This document shows, piece after piece, positions 1 through 11,379 of a DNA stretch of 52,382 nt. Each line of letters starts with the position of its first letter. The first letter of the stretch is position 1. The position numbers and the translations under genes are program-made. This DNA comes from Welwitschia mirabilis (taxonomy: Eukaryota > Gnetophyta > Gnetopsida > Welwitschiales). The stretch lies in assembly GCA_051453625.1 (NCBI GenBank), contig JBOZIK010000001.1, positions 61,929,139-61,981,520 on the forward strand, read 5' to 3'. The notes under the pieces are model-generated. The model had not been told where the DNA came from, did no database searches, and saw only the letters and a program-made list of their open reading frames with translations.

Positions 1-745
1 ATGTGAAATTGGATAGGTGGGGTATTCTTATGAATCAATTGACCTTCGCCTATAGAGTATTACACAAAGGGTTAATTCATAACATTAGTCCATCATTTTA
101 TGATAGTAATACTATGGTTTCACATCTTCAGATATTGGCAGCATTCAGGAAGAATGAGCAAATGGACTTGCAACCTTTTATATGGAGGAGACTCAAGACT
201 ATAATCAAGGCATGAAAGCTATAGACTCTAGGATATCCATGCTTTTTCTCAGCTATGTTTTAATGGTTTGGAATACCATAGCCCATGGGCAAGTAGCACC
301 TTATGCATATTTAGACTTCTACTCACTATCTTTAGAACATGGGTATATAGATACTAGGAGAAGAAAAGAGACCTCAGGTTTAGAAACCTATGGTCAGAGC
401 ATTATTAGAGTAGATCTAGGCCATCCTAGCAGAGACTACTAAGATCATTAAGGGTCTAATTAATATAGGTATCTTGATGATAGATCATAGGATCCAAACT
501 CTTAAGCAGAAGATCCAGATGGTTAAGAGGAGAGTTTAGTACTCTGAGGAGCAGTGAGATGATACACGTCAGTGTATTATATTCATCAAGCAGAGCGTGA
601 TAGTGGACCTTCTAAAGGTAGTCCATGTATAGGGAAACAAAATAGTCCACTTCATTTCTACATCATTAGATCTCTAATTCCCTATAGACCCTAAGCATCC
701 TCCTTCTTCTCCTCCTATACCTGAATCTGCTGCTCACACCGAGTT
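1..745 (+). pseudogene. Env-position 3' ORF remnant of Athila-like element E1
   Basis: Overlapping open stretches (3-215 and 182-442) continue in broken frames to about 745. They sit between where pol would end, off the window, and a purine tract plus LTR, which is the place of the extra 3' ORF of Athila-type elements. The stretch from about 85 to 210 (residues such as LIHNIS and MDLQPFIW) is matched on the minus strand at about 27200-27340 inside E3, so it is a family ORF rather than chance. It resembles the plant retroelement domain often labelled 'putative plant transposon protein'; that link is by recall and weak. No signal peptide or fusion motif is visible. Stops and frame changes make it non-functional. 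It has no counterpart in E2. Confidence 0.5.
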
Positions 746-1283
746 CATTATAAGGCATTGAGGGAAGTTATTTTTGTCATATTTTATATCTTTTCCTCTA
801 TATATTTCATACTTAAAACTCATTATTATATATATACATCTTATTTTGAGTTTAACATGATGCACTTTTTGATTTTCATGCTTATCTTTCTTTTCATATT
901 TTATGACAAGGATTGATTATATTTTCCACAATTATTTTATTTATTTATTGTATATTTTAGTGGGGATATTTTAATTATTAGTGAATTTATTGATTATCTG
1001 TTTGAAAATTTTTGTCATGAATTTTATTTTTTAAGACTAATTTTTATCATCCCTAATATCATCCAGTGGATGACCAAGATGATAGTACGGCTAGCATCTC
1101 AAATAGATAAAATGTTCAGTTTTCTGTTTTTATATAATTTATTCTGTATCTCTGAGATTTCTAAAAATTTTTCTAAGATGATTTTTTAATACCTTAGTTG
1201 TCTTTATTATTGGATAAGTTGGTTAACAATCATGGTTTACTACCTAGTTTTGTCAGGAACTAATAAGACTAAGTGGAGGACTA
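746..1283 (+). other. E1 3' untranslated region ending in a polypurine tract
   Basis: This is T-rich non-coding sequence between the 3' ORF remnant and the LTR. It holds a perfect copy of the GTCATC/GATGAC palindrome at 1045-1084. The last bases (AAGTGGAGGACTA, 1271-1283) match those before the E2 3' LTR (GAGTTGGAGGCTA, 15673-15685), as expected for a plus-strand priming tract. Confidence 0.6.
1045..1084. repeat. GTCATC/GATGAC nested palindrome, clearest copy
   Basis: Outer arms TATCATC and GATGATA enclose an inner palindrome ATCATCCAGTGGATGA. Other copies: 1518-1556, 1629-1666, 6107-6146, 7880-7921, 7992-8031, 8095-8131, 15857-15898, 15974-16010, 16026-16066, 25778-25817, 25889-25928, 26348-26385, 28654-28695, 28713-28752, 42526-42562, 42615-42653, 43698-43736 and 43809-43848. 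All lie in untranslated or LTR parts of E1, E2 and E3. Confidence 0.8.
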
Positions 1284-2540
1284 TGTTGTACTGCTAACCT
1301 ATATGTATTTGATAGGATATTTTGAGTAATTTTATAAAATATTAGACAATTTTATGCTAAATTTTTATGATAATGGAGAGCTAAGATGAAAGATACAAAA
1401 ACATGTAATCTTCATGACATTTTATAGCATTTAAAGTAGTTTACAAAATTTCTTATTTAAAGTAAAATTCCTATAGATATTAAGACTAATGCATCACATA
1501 AACACTTGTAAAAAGCTTATCATCCACCTCATCATCTGAACAACTTTATGGATGACAAAACATTTAAGCCAATGAGGATGTTGACTAGAATCAATCTGGT
1601 AAATGATATGGAATTATTATGAGGTGGAATCATCTCCTGTATCATCCAAATGACTAGTAGGATGACATCTAAAATAATGCCTCACTGAACTTCATCTAAC
1701 TTTGAACATTTGTCTCTATGTTTCTTACATGATTATTAGGGTTTTGTTTATGCCTATTTGTCTTATTTATTTATGAGTCTATTTTTGCCAATAAGTATCA
1801 ACTCTGCCTTCGTCTCCTACTTGTTTTTGCTTATACTAAAAATTCTTGCGATAAAAGATTGAAGGGCTAGAGATTCATCCATTGTGATTGTAGAGATATG
1901 TCTTCCTTAGTGTTGGGATGTGCATCCTCTATTAAGGTATGGCTAATTTATAATATGGATGTTGATTTGAATTTAATTTAGAGAACTTTTTTCAATTTTC
2001 TTATGCTTATTGTGTGCATATCCCTGATAGTTTATGTTGCTTCTAATTTTTTGATAACTTCTTTAATGATATGGATTATGAGAGTAACCTTCATTAAGAT
2101 TGAGCATTATTAGTTTAAGTACATTATCTTTCTTTCCTAGATTAACTTTGCATGGTTTTCTATTTTGTTCAATGCAAGTGATAGCTTAAGTTTGTCTTGA
2201 CCTAGTGACAGCATTTCTTGATTGATCTAGGTTATACAAGGTTAATTTATATAATAGGTTGATCTAGTAATTGGATGAAAGTTACACTTATATTATCTTC
2301 ACATTCATTTGCATAAATGTACTACATTATCATTGTCTATATTATTCTTTATTTCTACTATTAATATATGTAAGTGTTTTATTTTTGAAATTAATTCTTA
2401 CTTGAACCTTTAACAAGAATATAACATTCGGCTCCACTTTTGTCTATATTAGTGTAATGTATTATGCAAAATATATGATTATTTGTAAATGATAGAATCT
2501 TCTTGAGAGCATAATGTTTGCATAAATATGCACTGCAATA
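1284..2540 (+). repeat. 3' LTR of Athila-like element E1
   Basis: The LTR starts TGTTGTACTGCTAA, nearly the same as the E3 LTR start (TGTTGTAATGCTAA read on the minus strand from 26162). It ends at CACTGCAATA, aligned with the E2 LTR end CACTATAACA, so the terminal CA has probably become TA. It is about 1.26 kb long, matching the 1.24-1.25 kb E3 LTRs. Two palindrome modules lie inside (1518-1556 and 1629-1666). The 5' LTR of E1 is outside the window, so no target duplication can be checked. Confidence 0.75.
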
Positions 2541-2589
2541 TCTAGTAAGCAGAATTAGGTCCTATTTGAAGTCTGTAGTTAGATCAAAC

Positions 2590-3910
2590 TAGATGGATGG
2601 CCTGAAAGGTTATAGTGCTTTGGACCAGTTCATTCATAACCATGAAATCTTTCATTCTCTTAAAAGAAAAAATAGAAGACCCTACATATTAAAATTCAAT
2701 ATTGAAAGCCTAGAACAACATATCATGAAGTTTCTTAGAACACATGTTGAGAACCAAATTCATCATCCTAATGCTTCAAATGTAAATGTAAATTAACTTT
2801 ATAATAAAAATAAATCAAGAACTATATGGATACCTTAGTATACGTAGAGGTGTGTGATAAGGAAATCCCCTATCACCCCTCCTTTTCATTATAGTTATGA
2901 ATGTATTATAAAATTACATTTACCATAAGGGTGAGATGGGGTTGACTATCCACAAGATGGATATCTTTGTGAACCATTTTATAAATGATTTTATTATCTT
3001 ATTGAAAGCTTACATTTAATAGATTAGGTGGTCATGGAGGAATAAGATTTTATGGAATAGCTAAGAAGAAGATATCAAAGTTGGTGGAGGCCAATGGATG
3101 AGGGATTCAAGATGTTAGATATAGTTTGTTTTTAGTAAGGATGAAAATAATAATGAAAATATAAGTAAGAGGAGATATGCCATGGAAGGAAGTATTGAAA
3201 ACAAAGTATAAGAAATGTGCATTCACACATGATTTTTGCCCTTCCCATCTAGCATCCAATGTTACTTTTAGGAAGTATTGGAAAAGGTGATATAGCACAG
3301 GCATATATCTTATTTGTTTATTGCAAAATTTGAGTAGGGAGGATTCCTCATTTTGGAAAGTACTTTGTGAAAACAATGAAAAACTAGAAAAATTGTTAGC
3401 CTAGTTAAGTAAAAAAGGGAACATTTTCTTTTAGTACTTTAAATTCATCAATGAAGAAATCCAAAATGATATCTTATAGTTGAGCAGTTCCAAAATAGAG
3501 TTGTAAAAGATATTAGGATAAAAAGTAAGATACTATTGTAATATGATAAATAACATTTGGAGTAAGGGTCAAATAATGGAGACAAAAATTACTACTCTTA
3601 AGGAAGTCCTTAAAGTTATAAATATTATCTCAAATAAGAAACATATTAGGCTAATAAATGACAAGAGGGTTTTTACTAAAGCTATCCCAACCAAAATGTA
3701 TGGAGTGAATAAATGCATTAAGGACATGTGAAGAAGAGAAGAAGTAGGTAAGTAGATATTTTAAAATGGTTGATTTTAAAAAATAAAGTTCCAATTATGA
3801 TCAAGCTTAGATGAAGTGGATTAAACATGCTCAAAGATTTTCATGCATGTGGTATGATGGAGACAATAAGGAATTTATTTTGGGAATGTGTTTTTACAAC
3901 TGCGATGTGA
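2590..3910 (+). pseudogene. LINE (non-LTR retrotransposon) reverse transcriptase remnant
   Basis: Reading down the plus strand in shifting frames gives landmarks of plant L1-type ORF2. A segment HEIFHSLKRK...LKFNIE (about 2638-2706) matches the RT helix before the conserved 'K-D-KA-D' motif. RGVRQGNPLSPLL at about 2847 matches the G-RQGDPLSP box. HFINDFIILL near 2975 takes the place of the F-A-D-D catalytic box, with the first Asp lost. PWKEVLKTKY near 3182 matches the region after RT, and CGMMETIRNLFWEC (about 3850-3893) matches the zf-RVT zinc-binding domain. Many stops break it, and much of the region between the first and second landmarks is deleted. No ORF1, poly-A tail or target duplication was identified. 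Confidence 0.7.
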
Positions 3911-5870
3911 CAGATGAGTCACTTAGGATAAAATCTTGCATTTGGCACACAACTACTGTGAATTTATTTTGTGATTTATTTGGCATGTGAAAAATAGTCG
4001 TGTTTTCACATCATAGGTACTAAACATGGTATAAACTATTATAGCAATGAGATGAAAGGTTCAATATTTCCAATTTTTAAGTAAAATGAAAAAGCATCCA
4101 TAGTTTGAACCGATAGATGGTGTAAAATTTTAGAATAATTCAATGTTGTACTAGTGTATTCAGTAAATGGGGTGAGCTCCATTACTAGATAATAAAGGAA
4201 ACGCAAGCTTTGATTTAACAAAGTAATAGTATAAGGAAAGATTTTCTTGGATAAACATCAAATCCTAATAACCCCTTAGTTTATAGCTTAGGTAACAAGC
4301 CTAGGAGAAGAAGGAAAGCTAGTATTTTCTTCTTTCTTTAGGAATGTGAATGCAAATTATTTTCTTGAATGAATAACATCTATAAATATTATGAAACATA
4401 TCCACAAAGTGGACCTAGATTAGTTATGAAGGCTATTCATTAAATTCATAAACTACTTTATCATTCAAGATGAAAATAATTCAAAGCTTAAAGGCTTACA
4501 CTTTGATTTTTTATGGGATTCTTCATGGAAAATATCAAACAAAAAATAATCAGTAATTACTCTAACCTCATCTACAAGTTAAAAGATTTATGTGGTGAAG
4601 AAGCATTGAAGGCAGAGAATAAGTCCACCAAGGGAGAGAGACTAATATGCATAAATAGGAGTGTAGGCATTAAAGATGAAGTAAATATAGATCTCCTTTC
4701 CCAAAAGTGCAGGAAGAACTAGGGGATTCTAAAATAGAATGGCAACATAAAGGTGTAGAAGTAGTAGAATAATAAGGATAACCAAATCCAAGAGAAGAAT
4801 AATAGAATATAAAAGTTGAGGTTAAAAGTGAAGAAATCCTTGTCAAACCTAATCAACCAAAAACTATTATTTTTAGAGATGAAGAGATTAGGGAGGAAGC
4901 TAGTGACTAGCATAACCATACACAACAAGAATAATAGAAAGAACAGTCCAAGAGCAGCTACCTAAGCATTTTAAAGCATAGGAAGAAGAGAAAGTGGAGA
5001 AAGAAAAGTTTGATGTAAGTACCTAGTTCATTGAATGAATTGACTATTATGAAATTTTAGGATTTTATCTGTAGGCTTTAAAAGTAAATATAATCATAAT
5101 CCATGAAAGATTATTCATAAGATGGAATTTGGGTAGGAATCAACATAGAGAATCAAAAAAAAATAAGTAATGCCAAGGAGATTCTCATAGATATAGATAC
5201 CTAGAGAGTCTAGAATTAGAGATTCATTATTGAATTGATTGATAAGTATGCTAGATGGGTTTATTAACTTATTTTTCCTTATCTTATGATTTTTTTTTTC
5301 CCTTTAGAATAGCAGTTTTTTCTTACAAGGTCATTAACCTAGAGTTTTAGCTATTCGTTTGCTCTAGTCTTATACCTCAGTAATGATATGGCCTCGAAAG
5401 CTTAGGATTAAGTGGGAGGTATTCTATCCACTGTTACTATGATAGTCTAATAACCTAAATCTTTTTGTTTTTGTTATACAGTTTATTTTTTAATAATATT
5501 TACATTATCTTTTCTAAAAAACACATAAAATAAATTTTCACTACCAAATTATAGTTGGAAATAGTTCCTCATAGTTATATAACACTGATTCCTTTATAAA
5601 ATAAGGTAAACTTTACTAAAACTTGTAAAACATTACTAAAAAAAACTCACTTATTTATTTTGACAAACATCACACAAATGTCACTTAAACTTGCAAAACA
5701 CTACTTTAAGAATTAACTCTTTATTTAGACAAATTTACATGACATAGACATATTGTTATAATGGAAAATAGAATTGATGTTATTCATATCATGCATATTG
5801 ATCCTCCTTTTATAATTCCAACTCTAGATGAATTTACTCTTCATATTTACATAATATTTTTTAACATTAT
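3911..5870. other. AT-rich sequence with no recognised gene
   Basis: This stretch separates the LINE remnant from the E2 5' LTR. The longest open frame (4513-4722, 69 codons) has a lysine- and glutamate-rich composition, and broken coding-like sequence follows to about 4910, so it may be further transposon debris. I recognise no domain. A frame at 5761-5943 crosses into the LTR and is not credible as a gene. Confidence 0.4.
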
Positions 5871-7706
5871 TGATGTGCTACCAAATTGTATGTATTTCAT
5901 GGAGTGTTATAAGCTATTTTGTAGGACATTTGTACAGGTTTAGATGCAATTCTAATGATTATAAAGAGTTGATGGATGATCATTGAGATACATAATTATG
6001 GGTATGTTTGGAAGTATTTTAGGCACATTTTGTTGCTTAATGTAAAGGAGGAAGATTAATAATGCCAAGAGCTAGTTTCTCTTGAGTTGAAAATATAAAA
6101 AGGACTATTGTCTCCTCTATTCTTCCCATGACAGGTAGGACAATAGCATTATACGAGCCACATGAAAATGCTAACATGGACTGGAGATGAAACATTAANN
6201 NNNNNNNNNNNNNNNNNNNNNNNNNNNNNNNNNNNNNNNNNNNNNNNNNNNNNNNNNNNNNNNNNNNNNNNNNNNNNNNNNNNNNNNNNNNNNNNNNNNN
6301 NNNNNNNNNNNNNNNNNNNNNNNNNNNNNNNNNNNNNNNNNNNNNNNNNNNNNNNNNNNNNNNNNNNNNNNNNNNNNNNNNNNNNNNNNNNNNNNNNNNN
6401 NNNNNNNNNNNNNNNNNNNNNNNNNNNNNNNNNNNNNNNNNNNNNNNNNNNNNNNNNNNNNNNNNNNNNNNNNNNNNNNNNNNNNNNNNNNNNNNNNNNN
6501 NNNNNNNNNNNNNNNNNNNNNNNNNNNNNNNNNNNNNNNNNNNNNNNNNNNNNNNNNNNNNNNNNNNNNNNNNNNNNNNNNNNNNNNNNNNNNNNNNNNN
6601 NNNNNNNNNNNNNNNNNNNNNNNNNNNNNNNNNNNNNNNNNNNNNNNNNNNNNNNNNNNNNNNNNNNNNNNNNNNNNNNNNNNNNNNNNNNNNNNNNNNN
6701 NNNNNNNNNNNNNNNNNNNNNNNNNNNNNNNNNNNNNNNNNNNNNNNNNNNNNNNNNNNNNNNNNNNNNNNNNNNNNNNNNNNNNNNNNNNNNNNNNNNN
6801 NNNNNNNNNNNNNNNNNNNNNNNNNNNNNNNNNNNNNNNNNNNNNNNNNNNNNNNNNNNNNNNNNNNNNNNNNNNNNNNNNNNNNNNNNNNNNNNNNNNN
6901 NNNNNNNNNNNNNNNNNNNNNNNNNNNNNNNNNNNNNNNNNNNNNNNNNNNNNNNNNNNNNNNNNNNNNNNNNNNNNNNNNNNNNNNNNNNNNNNNNNNN
7001 NNNNCCCCTCCTCCCCCCTCCTCCCCGTTTCCCTGACCGTCTTATCCATCTTCAATGAACTAAACATTCTTGTAACAGGAGATTAAAGGGAGAGAGATCC
7101 ATTTTATGAGTTACAAAAAGACGTCTCCTTGGTAAAGATTTGTGCATCCTCTATTAAGGCATGGCTGTTTGTAACCTAGATGCTGGTTTAATTCTTAATA
7201 CAAAACTCTATTTATTTTATGCATTTATATTTTCAATCTCCCTTATGGTCTATGTTTTTCTTGATTTATTGACAGTCTCATTTATGACATAGTTCTTAAG
7301 GGAAACCTTTGTTAAGGTTGACAAAAGTAGTTCAATATCATTTTTGCATTGCACTTTATTGACTCACTTGATAGCATAAGTTAGTCTCAGTTAGTGATAG
7401 TCTTCTTGACTAATTTAGGTTATATAGGGTCAATCTTCTTAATAAGTTAATTTGATAATCAAATAGGTGTTCATCTAGGTTAATTACATTTGCATTGCAT
7501 TGCATGTTATTTTCTTGCATCATTCTTAAGTTTAGGATACGTTATTTATTTAGAAATCAATTCTCCTTCTTCTGTTACATGCCTTTAATGGGTATATGAC
7601 ATTTAGGTTACTCCCATGTATACTAGAGTGTTATATGTTATAATATATATTTTGATTAATAGGATTTAGTAAGACATAAAAGATTACAAAAATATACACC
7701 ACAAAA
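5871..7706 (+). repeat. 5' LTR of E2, containing an 806-N gap
   Basis: It aligns with the 3' LTR on both sides of the N run: 5871-6198 with 15686-15950, and about 7045-7706 with about 16205-16862. It carries about 60 bp (roughly 5905-5965) absent from the 3' LTR. By the 3' LTR, the missing middle should be about 250 bp, so the 806 Ns imply either an insertion or a poor size estimate. The CT-rich stretch right after the gap (7005-7030) has no match in the other LTR and may be low-quality contig-end sequence. Confidence 0.85.
6199..7004. other. Assembly gap, 806 N
   Basis: Unsequenced bases inside the 5' LTR of E2. Open frames running through it are artefacts of reading N as sense. Confidence 0.99.
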
Positions 7707-7709
7707 TCT

Positions 7710-7727
7710 TAGCATCGTTGCTGGGAA
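7710..7727 (+). promoter_or_regulatory. Primer-binding site, tRNA-Asp type (E2)
   Basis: The sequence TAGCATCGTTGCTGGGAA lies three bases after the LTR end. The complement of the plant tRNA-Asp(GUC) 3' end is TGGCGCCGTTGCCGGGGA. The five differences are all G-to-A or C-to-T. tRNA-Asp priming is characteristic of Athila elements and of several other plant gypsy lineages. Confidence 0.85.
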
Positions 7728-8490
7728 AGGCTATTGAGAAGCATGAGGATTGTTGTCACTCAGGTGATTAAATTAGATTTTAGTTTAAATAATTATCTAT
7801 AGGATGTTGTATTTCTATTTAGAAATTATAGGTTTTTAGTTCACAATTTTCTGTTTTTCTCGATTTCTCAATTATAGTCTATCATCTTCTCTATCATCCC
7901 GATAATATTGAAAATAATGACATAGTTTATTTTTATTTATTTTTTATTTGTAAATTTTTCTTTCGATTTCTGTTTCAATAGTAAAATAACTATTGTCTTC
8001 TTTGTCATTTCCATGACCAAAAGACTGACAGCCTCTAGTTTATTTTCTGCATTTTATTTTTAAGTTATAGTTTAGTTTCTACTTTCTATTTTTGTTGTCC
8101 CCTGTGTCATTCCCATGACAAGAAGGATGATTATTAGGTATTTTTAATTTTATTTTCTATTATTTTTTATTTGAATAATGTTATGACATGATTAATTTAT
8201 GAAATAAATATTAGAAAGAAAAGCTAATAATAAAATAAAACATCAAATAAGAACTGGTCAACTTTAAAATCAAATTGAGAAAGTAATCTTCAGATGCATA
8301 TAATATCCCTTCTAAGTTTATTTTTTCTAAATCTAATTTTGTGAAAGAAAATTTTTTAGAAAGTAATTTATAAAAAGATAGTTTTATGATGTCAAATATT
8401 GCATAAAGGAAAACATAAGTTATAGAGTATTCAACCCCTCGACCTAATGTAAACCTTACCCTTAAGTAACTAATAGCCAATAAGAAATGG
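7728..8490 (+). other. E2 leader with three spaced palindrome modules
   Basis: This is untranslated, T-rich sequence between the primer site and gag. GTCATC/GATGAC modules at 7880-7921, 7992-8031 and 8095-8131 are spaced 112 and 103 bp apart, each followed by a T-rich stretch, so the leader looks like an imperfect tandem array of about 105-bp units. A minus-strand open frame at 8211-8480 has no coding character. Confidence 0.55.
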
Positions 8491-8732
8491 GAAATTCAAA
8501 CTTCTTTTGATTTACTCCTAGAAATTATGTCAAATTAAATAATTTAAATGCTTATTCTATCTTTAGTGATGAACATGATGAGGATCCTCTCCAATACATT
8601 ACAGATATTAAACAATTAGTCCTTACCTTTGGAAATGGAAAGAAAGGATTAATGATCATACTATATGGTTATTTTTCCCATTATGTTAAAATAAAAGGTA
8701 AAACTTTAGTTAAAAACTATACTCCACAAGCG

Positions 8733-8899
8733 TTTAAAAACTTGAAATCAAGTCTAGAAAGTATTTAGTAAAAGATTTATAAGTGAAGCAACCATTAGGA
8801 AATGAAAAAAAGAAGTGACAAATTTCCAACAACAACCAAATGAGGATTATGCTTCCAAATATAAATGCTTCTTCATCATAATACATTTTAATCTAATAG
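8733..8899 (+). repeat. gag segment duplicated across the 100-N gap, copy A
   Basis: About 167 bp aligns with 9086-9252 at roughly four bases in five, and weaker similarity extends upstream in both copies. See the partner entry and the gap finding. Confidence 0.8.
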
Positions 8900-8999
8900 N
8901 NNNNNNNNNNNNNNNNNNNNNNNNNNNNNNNNNNNNNNNNNNNNNNNNNNNNNNNNNNNNNNNNNNNNNNNNNNNNNNNNNNNNNNNNNNNNNNNNNNN
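8900..8999. other. Assembly gap, exactly 100 N
   Basis: Exactly 100 Ns is the usual placeholder for a gap of unknown size. It lies between two related copies of the same gag segment. Confidence 0.95.
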
Positions 9000-9085
9000 A
9001 AAAGGGACTATATAAAATATATAAAGTCACACTATAAAGGAATAAATAACATTAAGAGATTTGGCTTCACTTCCAATAATAAGAG

Positions 9086-9252
9086 TCTAAAAACTTGGAA
9101 TCAAGTCCAGAAAATCTTCATTAAAAGATCTACGAGTGAAGAAACCATTTAGAAGATGAAAAAAGAAGTGACTAATTTCCAATGACACCCAAATGAGGAT
9201 TATGCTTTTACTTATGAATGCTTCTTTATCATAATTCATTCTAATCCAATAG
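9086..9252 (+). repeat. gag segment duplicated across the 100-N gap, copy B
   Basis: This is the second copy of 8733-8899. It continues smoothly into the rest of gag, and its own upstream part (LRDLASLP at about 9050-9075) also looks like normal gag. Both copies therefore appear to be independent reads of the same gag region rather than a small internal repeat. Confidence 0.8.
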
Positions 9253-10469
9253 ATGCTTTCACATAAGAAGAGCTAATTAATTACTTTTATAATGGACTAA
9301 ATAGCCAAATGAAACAACTTGTAGATTTTTCTTATGATGGAAACCTGATAAACCTCACATTAGAAAATGCCTAGAAAACATTAGAAGAACTTATAGAGGT
9401 AAGTCAAACTTGACCAACATTAAGAGATAACTACACTGTAGGACAAATCATCAAAGATTTGAAAGAAATAAATTATGAAAAAAAGGTATAAAAAATAGAA
9501 GATAATCATATAAATTTAATTAAAGAATTTACAATAACTTTGTAAAAGTATATGGAGATGATTTTAGATGCAAAATCAGAAACCGATAAAAATGTTGTGC
9601 TAACATGTGATTTGTGCGAGGATACTTATCACATAACCAAGGATCATCTACTATTACAACGTACAAGAAGAAAATGTATGAAAAATTTTGTGCTTTCAAC
9701 CAAAAATTTTGAAACTTCCAAAATCAAAATCAAAACTAGTCAAAACCTAGGATGAATCCATAGTCTAATTTTCAAACCTTTGATAACAAACTTAAAAATT
9801 TTCAAACCAATTGTCAACCTTTCAAAAATCAATTTGAAAATTAAAAGTTTCAACCAAGTTCATCAAACTTTCAACATCAATATGATTTACTTAGAAGTTT
9901 GATAGATAAACTAGGAAATTATAAGAAAAGACAAACTACAGAATTGAAAAGACAAACTACAGAATTGAAAAGACAAATGCCAACATTGAAGACTTAGTAA
10001 ATGTCCTTTAACGAACCATGTTGGCAAACGAAATACCATAAGGATCATTAGCAATACAAACTATACCAAATTCCAATGAATTAAGAAGAGATTGTAAGGT
10101 TGTAACATGAAGTAGACATGAAGCAAACCCTCCTTCTTATAAAGCATTAATCTTCTAAAAAAACAATAGAGATGAAGAGAAAAAAGAGTACATCAAAATA
10201 TTAGAAAATATCAACTTTCCTTTTTTTGGCAAAAGTAAAACAAAAAAATGCTTTATAATAAACAATAAAGAAACCAGCTACTTCTTAACTTGTTGAGCTT
10301 AATACAAATCCAACTTTCAATGAACATGTTAAAACCTTAATGCAAAATATGAATATAAACTTATCATTTTATAAACTTTTACAAGAAAATCCAAAATACT
10401 CTAAGTTATGGAAAGACTTAACAAGAAAAAAATAAAAGTGAATTATTCCTAGCAAAGTCTTTTTAGCCC

Positions 10470-10900
10470 AGTCTCTCATAATTTAGTATCACAAAAATCT
10501 TTAAAATTTAAGGATCTAGGGGTAGCAAGTGTGAGTATTACATTATAGGTAAATAAAAGAATAAAAAGGGCTTTAATCAACATTAGAGTGAGTGTCAACA
10601 TCATGCCATTACATATTTGTTAAAGAATTAGTTTAGAAGGTAGAATAAAGCCTACTAAGATTCTCTTGGAATTAGCAGATACATTAGTTAAGAAATCCTT
10701 AGAGGCCATCAAAGATTTAATAATTCAAATTAAGAGTCATTTTATCTAATAGATGTAGTTGTCATAGAGGTTGAACACAATGGAGGTTATTCATTACTTC
10801 TAAGAAGAGCCTTCTGTGAAATAGTTCATTGCATTATAGATGCAAGAGCTGGGATGATGAAGTGTTACCTAAGGAATAAAAAGTTTTCAATTAGAATTTT
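10470..10900 (+). pseudogene. Retropepsin-like protease region of E2
   Basis: The frame around 10500-10640 reads as the plant gypsy protease strand with NKRIKRALI before the catalytic loop and SVNIMPLHIC after it. The catalytic loop, normally D-[LI]-G-A-S, is N-I-R-V-S, with the Asp codon changed to AAC at 10579-10581. Downstream, VVVIEVEHNG (about 10750) and HCIIDARAGMM (about 10830-10860) match the flap-side and C-terminal parts. Stops occur in and around it. The domain cannot be catalytic as written. Confidence 0.75.
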
Positions 10901-11379
10901 TAATGTAGCTAAGAAAGACCTATATGATGAATGGGATGTAGAAAAAAAAATTAAACTAACCTTATTCCTTTAGCATTATCCACTTAAAGAAATATGGCTA
11001 ATGTTACACAAACTATGCTTTATGGTGGTTCATTTGAGATTAAAAACTTAGAAACTTTCAATTTATCCAACTCTAAGCATTTAGAAAATCACTTTTTAGA
11101 TCAAAATAAAGAAGAAAAAGAATCCTTAGTATGCAAGGAAGTCTAACTATTAACAACAAATGAAATCTTATACTTTGAGGGATATTTTCCACTGCATGAG
11201 TCAGAAACTAAAAATATTAATTTGAATTTGAATATGAGAAATCTTCCTAGGGGACTAAAGTGTATTTTTCTCTATAATAATAAGAACAAACCTTCAATAA
11301 TCAATGAAAATATCTTTCTTGAATAAGAGTCAACCTTAATCTTCCTTTTGACTTTTAAAATTTGTGCATTCGCTTGGTC

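Larger units (their letters stand above)
8520..9775 (+). pseudogene. gag pseudogene of E2
   Basis: Coding-like frames give the usual gypsy gag core: DEDPLQYITDIKQLVLTFG (8584-8640), a TW-QVQKIFIK motif (about 9093-9125), VTNFQ-HPNEDYAF (about 9170-9210), then LINYFYNGLN and QLVDFSYDGNLINLTLENA (about 9275-9370). This matches the plant gag region in which a short 'F-NGL' motif is followed by 'D-a-GG-l--kt-eea'. A zinc-knuckle relic CDLCEDTYHITKDH (about 9609-9650) keeps Cys, Cys and His but has lost the fourth ligand; E3 keeps all four. A gap of 100 Ns at 8900-8999 splits two overlapping gag copies. Several stops occur. Confidence 0.8.

Noticed and set aside
3107-3376. 89-codon minus-strand frame
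   Set aside because: It is antisense to LINE ORF2 debris that shows clear motifs on the plus strand.
6162-7067. Long open frames on both strands across 6162-7067
   Set aside because: They consist almost wholly of N bases in an assembly gap and lie within an LTR.
7880-8131. CRISPR-like spaced repeats
   Set aside because: The repeats are degenerate palindromes about 105 bp apart within a plant retroelement leader, with no uniform repeats or spacers.
8211-8480. 89-codon minus-strand frame
   Set aside because: It lies antisense in the E2 leader, has AT-driven composition and no motif.
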